Source of the DNA: Spirochaetia bacterium
GTDB taxonomy: Bacteria > Spirochaetota > Spirochaetia > Treponematales > Treponemataceae
Length of the DNA: 36,050 bases
Direction: 5' to 3'
Assembly (NCBI GenBank): GCA_900769985.1
Contig: CAAGIS010000135.1
Coordinates: forward strand, 1 to 36,050
Shown one piece after another: positions 30,738-36,050 of this stretch; the first letter of the stretch is position 1, and each line of letters starts with the position of its first letter. The notes under the pieces are model-generated. The model saw nothing but the letters and a program-made list of their open reading frames with translations. It had not been told where the DNA came from and did not search any database. The position numbers and the translations under genes are program-made.

Positions 30738-32543
30738 TTATTGTTCAACAGAAAAAGGAAGAATTCCTTGACAGTCAATTTGCCCGGCAGAAACAGCAGA
30801 AAGCGCTGCAAAGCTGAACGGCGAATAACTGTAGCCGAACAACACTGTGTCTACCCAAGACAGGTCAAAAGCAAGCACTGGTGACATAATGGAAAAGACA
30901 ACAATTTTTTTGCCTTTCTTCTGGAGGGGCTTTAGCATTTCGGCAGTTTTTACGGAATGTTCGTTCCAGACACAAATAAAAACGACGTCAAAATTTTCAG
31001 CGCGATTTAAAATTAAATTACCTGCATACTGCGCTTCGTTCGGTCCGAGATTATAACTCATTTTTATATCAATCGTATTTTTATAATATCGTTTCATCTC
31101 AGAAAAAAACGAAGGTTCTGAACCGGCAAGAAGCACACGCTGATTTGAATCAGGCGAATATGGAAGTTCACCTTTTTTATAAACTGTAATAGAACGACAT
31201 GCCTGTTCGACAAAAAAATCGTTGCCGTCTTTGTCAGGAATCAGCTCATCAATTTTTGTCATATCAGGATAAAGCGGAACTGCATTTGCGCTTTTAAAAT
31301 AGTTCAATTTAATTTCAATGACACGGCGGGCGGCTTTTTCAACTTTTGCACGGAACTCAGGAACACTCTTCATTCGGGCAATATTCGATGTCCACAACGA
31401 TTCGTTAAGTTGTGCAGTTGTTGAAGAAATTACTATGTCGTTTCCGGCTTCTATTGCCATGCGGAACGCGTTTGACAGAGAACCTGCATATAACGTGTCA
31501 CCGTTCATCATCATATCGTCTGTAATAATCAGACCTTTGTAGCCGAGTTTGTTCCGCAAAAGTTCTGTCAAAAAAAATTCAGAAAGAGAAGCTGGCTCTC
31601 CGTTTTTTCTAATCTGAGGAAAACTCAAATGCCCTGACATAATCGCAGGAACATCGGCTTGTATAAGATATTTAAACGGAACAAGTTCGCGGTTTTCAAA
31701 AGTTTCAAAATCAATATCGATGCTCGGCAAATAAACGTGGGAATCATTTTCCGTATCACCGTGACCGGGAAAATGTTTTGCAGTAGGAATAACCCCAGCT
31801 GCCATACTTCCTGAAGAAAACGCAACTCCGAGCATTCCTGCTTTCTCTGCATCTTCTCCAAAAGAGCGCGTTCCGATAATCGTTGAATTTTTGTTTGTAT
31901 ACAAATCAACAGTCGGCGCAAAATTCAAGTTAATTCCAAGGGCAGCAATTTCCCTGCAAATATAAAACGCAGAATAATACGAATCTATCGGATAACCGTC
32001 AGCCCCGATACTCAAGTTTCCGGGCGTAATGCTTGTTCTTCCTTTTACATGCCGAATCCAGCCGCCTTCCTGATCAGTTGCAACGAACAGCGGAATTTTA
32101 AATCTGCATGCCTGCGCTCTTTTTTGCAAAGACGTAATCGATTTTGCAACTAATGTCGTGTTGTCAGTATTCCAGCCAAAAACTTTTACGCTGCCAAGAC
32201 CTCTTTCTGAAACCCATGAATTAAGTAAATCAGACGGCTCTGCCCCCGCCCACCCGAACATCAAAATCTGGGCAAGAAGTTCTTCATCTGTCATTCGCTT
32301 TGCAATGACATAAGCAAGTTCAGGATTTGGATAATTGCTCCAGAAATTTATGTCTTTAGGATATTTTGAAACGTCAAGATTTAACTCTATGTCTGCGCTG
32401 TTTTTTGAAATTTCATGCATGAGATTTTTACTCTGGAGATTTATGTTTTTATTGACAAACTGATTTTTGTCTTGTGCTGAATTTTGAGCAAAACAAATTG
32501 AATGTAAAAAAATAAAACATAAAGATAAAAAAAGTCTGCGCAT
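30738..32543 (-). CDS. Glycoside hydrolase family 3 beta-N-acetylhexosaminidase (NagZ-like)
   Basis: An exported protein of about 601 residues with a signal peptide (MRRLFLSLCFIFLHSICFA). The GH3 barrel shows FVATDQEGGWIRHVKG, APTVDLY, AKHFPGHGDTENDSHVYLP (the His-Asp acid/base dyad of NagZ) and GLIITDDMMMNGD with the nucleophile Asp. A second domain follows (about 400-601). It should cleave N-acetylglucosamine residues from muropeptides or similar glycans in the periplasm. GGAG lies 6 nt before the ATG at 32543; a TTG four codons upstream overlaps that site. Its second half is less conserved. Confidence 0.88.
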   Translation of the reverse strand: MRRLFLSLCFIFLHSICFAQNSAQDKNQFVNKNINLQSKNLMHEISKNSADIELNLDVSKYPKDINFWSNYPNPELAYVIAKRMTDEELLAQILMFGWAGAEPSDLLNSWVSERGLGSVKVFGWNTDNTTLVAKSITSLQKRAQACRFKIPLFVATDQEGGWIRHVKGRTSITPGNLSIGADGYPIDSYYSAFYICREIAALGINLNFAPTVDLYTNKNSTIIGTRSFGEDAEKAGMLGVAFSSGSMAAGVIPTAKHFPGHGDTENDSHVYLPSIDIDFETFENRELVPFKYLIQADVPAIMSGHLSFPQIRKNGEPASLSEFFLTELLRNKLGYKGLIITDDMMMNGDTLYAGSLSNAFRMAIEAGNDIVISSTTAQLNESLWTSNIARMKSVPEFRAKVEKAARRVIEIKLNYFKSANAVPLYPDMTKIDELIPDKDGNDFFVEQACRSITVYKKGELPYSPDSNQRVLLAGSEPSFFSEMKRYYKNTIDIKMSYNLGPNEAQYAGNLILNRAENFDVVFICVWNEHSVKTAEMLKPLQKKGKKIVVFSIMSPVLAFDLSWVDTVLFGYSYSPFSFAALSAVSAGQIDCQGILPFSVEQ

Positions 32544-32600
32544 TATTTTCTCCAAAGAAAAACATATTTAAATATTCAATGCTTCAATGCAAAAATTACG

Positions 32601-33542
32601 TCAACGGAAATTCTGCATTATATATTCTCCGGCACTGTGAGCCGCAATCGCACCGTCGCTTACCGCAGTTACAACCTGCCTAAAAGATTTTGAACGGATA
32701 TCGCCTGCTACATACAAGCCGGGAATCATCGTTGACATATCTTCCTGCGTTTTGATATAACCACCTTCATCTTTTGGCAGCATGTCAACGAGTTTTGTAA
32801 CAGGATTCATTCCTGCAAAAATAAAAACTGCATCACACTGACATTCAGTTATTTCAGAAGTAAGGACATTTTCAAGTTCAACTGACTGAACCCTTCCGTC
32901 GCCTTTTATCTGCTTTACTTTTGAATTGAACATTACTTTGACTTTTGGATTTGCAAGAAGTCTGTCTGCGACTGCTTTCTGAGCGCGGAGTTTATCACGT
33001 CTGTGAACCAGCGTAACGTCGTCTGTCAATGTTGAAAGATACATAGCCTCATCGCATGCAGAATCTCCGCCGCCGATTACAAAAATTTTCTTGTTTCTGA
33101 AAAACGGACCGTCGCAAGTTGCACAATAAGAAACGCCTCTGCCTTCAAGTTCAGCCTCGCCGGGAACACCGAGTTTTTTATGTTCAGCCCCTGTCGCAAT
33201 TAAAATTGAATACGCTGAAAATTTTTCTTTTGGCGTTTCGATTTTAAATGTAGCGTCAATTTTATCTATAGAAAGAACTTCCGACTGGATTATTTCTGCG
33301 CCGAAACTTTTTGCCTGCTCTGCCATATTTTGACAAAATTGAATTCCAGAAACAGCAGGAAAGAGTCCCGGGTAATTTTCCAGAACAGGAATCGTAAGTG
33401 CCTGTCCGCCGGGAATTGAAATGTCAACCACAAGTGTCTTTAATCCGCCGCGGGCTGCATACTGAGCGCTGGCAAGTCCTGCAACTCCAGAACCGATTAC
33501 AATATAATCATAATTTTTTTCGTTTAATTTTGTTTCAGCCAT
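32601..33542 (-). CDS. trxB: Thioredoxin reductase
   Basis: A 313-residue low-molecular-weight thioredoxin reductase: FAD motif IGSGVAGLASAQYAARGG (about residues 16-33), redox motif SYCATCDGPFF (C-x2-C, about 133-143), NADPH motif VIGGGDSACDEAMYL (about 151-165), and the C-terminal FAD contact GLYVAGDI. It reduces thioredoxin with NADPH. The extended -10 TGCTATAAT lies 8 nt before the ATG and no ribosome site exists, so the mRNA is almost leaderless. The NagZ-like gene follows on the same strand after about 58 nt. Confidence 0.94.
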   Translation of the reverse strand: MAETKLNEKNYDYIVIGSGVAGLASAQYAARGGLKTLVVDISIPGGQALTIPVLENYPGLFPAVSGIQFCQNMAEQAKSFGAEIIQSEVLSIDKIDATFKIETPKEKFSAYSILIATGAEHKKLGVPGEAELEGRGVSYCATCDGPFFRNKKIFVIGGGDSACDEAMYLSTLTDDVTLVHRRDKLRAQKAVADRLLANPKVKVMFNSKVKQIKGDGRVQSVELENVLTSEITECQCDAVFIFAGMNPVTKLVDMLPKDEGGYIKTQEDMSTMIPGLYVAGDIRSKSFRQVVTAVSDGAIAAHSAGEYIMQNFR

Positions 33543-33550
33543 ATTGAATT

Positions 33551-33559
33551 ATTATAGCA
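33551..33559 (-). promoter_or_regulatory. Extended -10 promoter of trxB
   Basis: TGC-TATAAT (33559-33551) is followed by 8 nt and the ATG of trxB. A leader of 1-2 nt is predicted, and no -35 match is seen. Confidence 0.55.
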
Positions 33560-33585
33560 TGAAAGGCGAATCTATAACTAGATAG

Positions 33586-33757
33586 CGCTCGTAAATTTCT
33601 AATGACTTACTAGCACTGAATTACCTCGCGCTACGAGTTTTGCTTGGGGCAAAACTCTATGTGGCGTTCAGATTGTTGTAGTTTTAAATTTCGATTGTCT
33701 GGCAGACATTGGATTATACTCGCGCTATGAGTTTGCAAGGAGTAAACTAAAGAAGCA
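33586..33757. repeat. Intergenic repeat copies with hairpins between trxB and ridA
   Basis: CTCGCGCTAYGAGTTT occurs at 33625-33640 and 33719-33734. Each copy continues into a hairpin: GAGTTTTGC-ttggg-GCAAAACTC (33635-33657) and an imperfect AGTTTGC-aagga-GTAAACT. CGCTCGTAAA (33586-33595) is the reverse complement of the motif repeated at 13662, and GTCTG-g-CAGAC (33697-33707) is another small palindrome. ACTCGCGCTAC also occurs upstream of hup (125-135). The region has no coding character. Confidence 0.5.
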
Positions 33758-33770
33758 GTTAAAACGGTCT

Positions 33771-33798
33771 TTGCGGCTTTGGAATTTTTTATTATACT
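33771..33798 (+). promoter_or_regulatory. Promoter of ridA
   Basis: TTGCGG (33771-33776) and TATACT (33793-33798) are 16 nt apart. The same -35 hexamer is used ahead of the ygiQ-type gene. The leader is about 67 nt and includes AGGAG before the ATG at 33872. Confidence 0.6.
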
Positions 33799-33871
33799 TA
33801 TTTTATAAGACAGTTAATAAGACTTTAAGTCAAGCGTGAACATCACGAGAAACATAACACAGGAGTTACGC

Positions 33872-34246
33872 ATGAAATCAATTGAAACAAAATCAGCACC
33901 TGCCGCAATCGGTCCATACTCGCAGGCAATTCTGGCAAACGGATTTTTATACACATCAGGACAGATTCCGCTTAATCCTGCTACAGGAGAACTTGAAGGA
34001 ACTTCTATCGAATCTCAGGCTGAACAGGCAATCAAAAATCTTGGTGAAATTCTGAAAGCAGCCGGAACGGATTTTTCAAAAGTTGTAAAAACAACATGCT
34101 TTCTTGCACACATCTCTGACTTTGCAGCTTTTAACGCAGTTTACGAAAAATACTTTCTTTCAAAACCTGCACGCAGTTGCTTTGAAGTTTCTGCCCTTCC
34201 CAAAGGTGCCCTCGTAGAAATCGAAGCAGTTGCTGTTATAGAATAA
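33872..34246 (+). CDS. ridA: RidA-family enamine/imine deaminase
   Basis: A 124-residue trimeric RidA/YjgF protein: APAAIGPYSQAI (about residues 8-19), YTSGQIPLNP (about 26-35), and the C-terminal PARSCFEVSALPKGALVEIE with the substrate-binding Arg and Glu. It hydrolyses reactive 2-aminoacrylate released by PLP enzymes. The ATG at 33872 follows AGGAG by 8 nt; an upstream in-frame start at 33836 adds 12 residues not found in the family. A GNAT gene follows after 16 nt. Confidence 0.94.
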   Translation: MKSIETKSAPAAIGPYSQAILANGFLYTSGQIPLNPATGELEGTSIESQAEQAIKNLGEILKAAGTDFSKVVKTTCFLAHISDFAAFNAVYEKYFLSKPARSCFEVSALPKGALVEIEAVAVIE

Positions 34247-34262
34247 TAAAAAGGATATAAAA

Positions 34263-34910
34263 ATGAAATCAAATTTTACAATCCGCGTGGAAGAACAGCG
34301 CGATTTTAAGACTGTTGAAAACTTAACCCGCGAGTCGTTCTGGAACGTATATCGTCCTGGCTGCACGGAACATTATGTTCTGCACTGCTTCAGGGACAAT
34401 CCCGATTTTATTCCCGCTCTTTCGCTTGTAATGGAAAAAGACGGACAAATTATCGGGCACGTAATGTTTTCTAAAGCAGAACTTGAAGTTGAAAAAGACG
34501 GAAAGCCAACTGGAGAAAAATTTCCAATCGCAACTTTCGGTCCAATCAGCATTCACCCTGATTTTAAAAGACAAGGCTATGGACTTGCACTTTTAAATTA
34601 TGCTCTTGAAAAAGCAAAAACGTTAGGAATCGGATTTATCTGCATGGAAGGAAACATTCAGTTTTACTCTCACGCAGGTTTTGATCTGGCAAGCAAGCTG
34701 AAAATTCATTACCACGCAGAACCAAAGGATTCAGAAGTTCCATACTTTTTAGCACAGGAACTTATTCCCGGTTACTTGAACGGCATCGAAGCAACTTACA
34801 CACCGCCCAAAGGATATTTTATCGCCGAAGAAAATCCTGATGAGTTTGCAAAGTATGAAGCACAATTTCCATACAAAGAAAAACTAGTGCTACCCGGTCA
34901 GTTAGGATAA
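34263..34910 (+). CDS. GNAT-family N-acetyltransferase
   Basis: A 215-residue protein with a GNAT fold in its first 150 residues: TIRVEEQRDFKTVENLTRES, IIGHVMFSK, IATFGPISIHPDFKRQGYG with the acetyl-CoA loop (RQGYGLALL), and FYSHAGFDLAS. This matches YhbS-like acetyltransferases. The C-terminal 60 residues (ending KLVLPGQLG) are an extension shared by this subgroup. The substrate is unknown. AAGGA precedes the ATG and it is co-transcribed with ridA. Confidence 0.88.
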   Translation: MKSNFTIRVEEQRDFKTVENLTRESFWNVYRPGCTEHYVLHCFRDNPDFIPALSLVMEKDGQIIGHVMFSKAELEVEKDGKPTGEKFPIATFGPISIHPDFKRQGYGLALLNYALEKAKTLGIGFICMEGNIQFYSHAGFDLASKLKIHYHAEPKDSEVPYFLAQELIPGYLNGIEATYTPPKGYFIAEENPDEFAKYEAQFPYKEKLVLPGQLG

Positions 34911-34920
34911 TCACAACCCA

Positions 34921-34953
34921 TAAAAAAGGACACTGAAAAACAACAGTGTCCCT
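34921..34953. terminator. Bidirectional terminator after the GNAT gene and the beta-barrel gene
   Basis: GGACACTG (34928-34935) pairs with CAGTGTCC (34944-34951) across an 8-nt loop. The A-run at 34922-34927 provides a U-tract for the minus-strand gene; the plus-strand tract (CTTTG) is weaker. Confidence 0.75.
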
Positions 34954-34994
34954 TTGCTCTAACTGGATTTTACTTTAATTTTTTTTAAACGGCT

Positions 34995-35702
34995 TTACCA
35001 GTTTATCGAAAGCCCTGCATAAATTTCGTTATCAAAATAACTTATACCTGAGTCACTGCTGTAAATCGTTTCTGAATAATCTGCAACCGCACTCTCGCCG
35101 TTATAAACTGACACGCATTGTTTTGTACCGAACACTGCAAAGCGATATCCGACGACAAGCCCTACCCTGTTTTTAGGAAAGAATTTTGCCTGTACATTAA
35201 AACCAAATCCTACGGCAGAAAAAAAGGAAGTAGAATTTTCAAAAAGGCATACAAAATCATAAGCAAGACCTAAGCCCAGACTCAAACGCACGACAGACCC
35301 AAGATTAAATCCACCGGCAAAACCTGTAATACCGGATGCCTCAACTACAATAGTTTCCCGACTGCCCGTACCAGAATCCTGCACTACCTGACCGCTGGAC
35401 TTTAAAGTTGACTTCCATTCATATTTTGAAATTCCGCCTGCCCCAAAATCAAGCCCTGCCATAAAGCCAAGTCCTACAGTATCGTTCAAGTTGAACAAAT
35501 GCCAGCTTTCGACATCAAAATCAAAACATATAACAGGGGCTGTTTCAATAAAAGACGAATCATTGGTTCTTGAAGTCGTATTCAAAATATACGAATCAAA
35601 TCCTGCCCCTAGATGAAACTGAACATCTCCGTCATATCCTTTTGAAAACACAGCACCTGCCATAATACAAAGAGAAAACAAAACTGCAAAAATTCTTTTC
35701 AT
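34995..35702 (-). CDS. Putative outer-membrane beta-barrel protein
   Basis: 235 residues. A signal peptide (MKRIFAVLFSLCIMAGAVFS) is followed by alternating polar and hydrophobic strands rich in Gly and aromatic residues (VQFHLGAGFDSYIL, VGLGFMAGLDFGAGG, VRLSLGLGLAYDFVCLF, VGLVVGYRFAVFG). The final strand ends in Trp (IYAGLSINW), as expected for a barrel recognised by the BAM machinery. Length suggests 8-10 strands. Treponemes have families of such proteins; no specific function can be given. AAGGAG precedes the ATG and a consensus-like promoter lies upstream. Confidence 0.75.
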   Translation of the reverse strand: MKRIFAVLFSLCIMAGAVFSKGYDGDVQFHLGAGFDSYILNTTSRTNDSSFIETAPVICFDFDVESWHLFNLNDTVGLGFMAGLDFGAGGISKYEWKSTLKSSGQVVQDSGTGSRETIVVEASGITGFAGGFNLGSVVRLSLGLGLAYDFVCLFENSTSFFSAVGFGFNVQAKFFPKNRVGLVVGYRFAVFGTKQCVSVYNGESAVADYSETIYSSDSGISYFDNEIYAGLSINW

Positions 35703-35737
35703 ACAACACTCCTTGCAAATGAACTTACACTCGTTTT

Positions 35738-35765
35738 ATGATATTCTTACGCATTAAAAAGTCAA
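35738..35765 (-). promoter_or_regulatory. Sigma70-type promoter of the beta-barrel gene
   Basis: On the minus strand TTGACT (35765-35760) and TATCAT (35743-35738) are separated by 16 nt, with a leader of about 29 nt before the ATG at 35702. Confidence 0.7.
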
Positions 35766-35846
35766 GGTTTGCCAAAGTTCTTTAAAACTACTTTATTTTT
35801 ATAAAAACGCCGACATAAAATATTATGGCATAAAATATTTATAGAA

Positions 35847-35935
35847 ATCTACAACAGTAGAAATTTTGTATTGGTCTTAAACCATTATTGAACATTTCCT
35901 TCTGGGTATCTACAACAGTAGAAATTTTGTATTGG
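35847..35935 (-). CRISPR. Edge of a type V-A (Cas12a-like) CRISPR array: two repeats, one spacer
   Basis: Two copies share 28 identical bases (35847-35874 and 35908-35935). Read on the minus strand each ends in AATTTCTACTGTTGTAGAT, the crRNA handle of Cas12a repeats (TCTAC/GTAGA stem). The left copy is a complete 36-nt repeat (35847-35882) that begins GTTTAAGACC on the minus strand. The spacer is 25 nt (35883-35907). The right copy lacks its outermost 8 bases, which are replaced by unrelated sequence at an apparent insertion-sequence end. Guides would be made from right to left. Handle-processing sequence is intact in both copies. No cas gene is in the window. Confidence 0.85.
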
Positions 35936-36029
35936 ATAGTGTAAAATAAAGTTCGCAATTTGGGTGATTGAAAAAAGTCATTGAAACCACCAGAATGTTT
36001 TTTGTCACAAAAACAAAAGGAAGGTAACA
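35934..36029 (+). mobile_element. Possible left end of an insertion sequence inside the CRISPR repeat
   Basis: The second CRISPR repeat stops matching at 35935, and the sequence continues as GGATAGTGTAAAATAAAG, a terminal-repeat-like stretch. About 95 nt later an ATG with ribosome site AAGGAAGG begins an open frame. Short leader plus sharp junction within a repeat is the layout of an IS (an IS256-like element is one possibility). The other end lies outside the window, so neither the inverted repeat nor a target duplication can be seen. Confidence 0.4.
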
Positions 36030-36050
36030 ATGACTCAAGAACAGATTATT
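36030..36050 (+). CDS. 5' end of a gene leaving the window (possible transposase)
   Basis: The ATG at 36030 follows AAGGAAGG by 6 nt and opens MTQEQII before the window ends. Seven residues do not identify a family. It does not look like the usual N-terminus of Cas12a (which typically has a LSKTLRF-type motif soon after the start), and its placement behind an IS-like end favours a transposase. Confidence 0.55.

Noticed and set aside
35839..36030. A 63-codon minus-strand open frame spanning the CRISPR repeats
   Set aside because: It reads through both repeats and the IS-like end, with no ribosome site; the CRISPR explanation accounts for the sequence.

Overview
The window looks like a chromosome segment of a Treponema-like spirochaete. 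The base composition is AT-rich with A-rich codons. The PheRS beta chain is of the archaeal/spirochaetal type. There is a signal-peptide beta-barrel-like envelope protein, and several exported proteins are typical of treponemes. The genus is inferred from protein character, not from a marker gene; no rRNA or tRNA gene was seen.

Layout. (1) 1-0.6 kb: start of an unknown minus-strand gene and an HU gene with a clear promoter and terminator. (2) 0.6-5.9 kb, minus strand: a ketosynthase, hotdog dehydratase, ketosynthase trio that resembles part of an aryl-polyene pathway, followed directly by pheT, whose product carries an extra C-terminal tRNA-binding OB domain. (3) 5.9-8.8 kb: pyrBIC (ATCase catalytic and regulatory chains, dihydroorotase), divergent from the trio. 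(4) 8.8-11.6 kb: divergent yitT-type and ygiQ-type genes, both apparently with leaderless or nearly leaderless mRNAs. (5) 11.6-15.0 kb: accessory, decayed DNA: a truncated 2H phosphoesterase, a frameshifted remnant, an AAA/DUF4143 ATPase with four helically phased repeats at its promoter, a C-terminal gene fragment, a GC-rich structured repeat, a small membrane protein and a YiiX-like hydrolase. (6) 15.0-17.2 kb: NifX-like protein, MBL-fold hydrolase, LysR regulator. (7) 17.2-21.1 kb: a putative exported redox operon (truncated CMD gene, secreted flavodoxin, SUMF1-flavodoxin fusion, DUF4405 membrane cytochrome-like protein, ABM monooxygenase, cyclophilin-like lipoprotein). A GC-rich MITE-like element sits at the break of the CMD gene, and a related repeat is inserted in frame inside the DUF4405 gene. 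(8) 21.1-25.3 kb: frameshifted gene, CAT-family acetyltransferase, DUF3800 remnant, a three-domain EAL/CBS/PP2C signalling protein, FabG. (9) 25.3-34.9 kb: housekeeping (HD hydrolase, phosphohexomutase, CmpB-like membrane protein, AICAR transformylase, NagZ-like GH3, thioredoxin reductase, RidA, GNAT). (10) 35-36.05 kb: a beta-barrel protein, then two copies of a Cas12a (type V-A) type CRISPR repeat. The second is cut after 28 nt by sequence that looks like an insertion-sequence end leading into a new gene that leaves the window.

Most notable points: the edge of a type V-A-like CRISPR array, probably broken by an IS; a coding-sequence-embedded repeat related to a nearby intergenic element; a recurrent leaderless promoter architecture at about seven genes; the SUMF1-flavodoxin fusion in a putative extracytoplasmic electron-transfer operon; and an EAL domain with altered metal-site residues joined to CBS and SpoIIE-type phosphatase domains.
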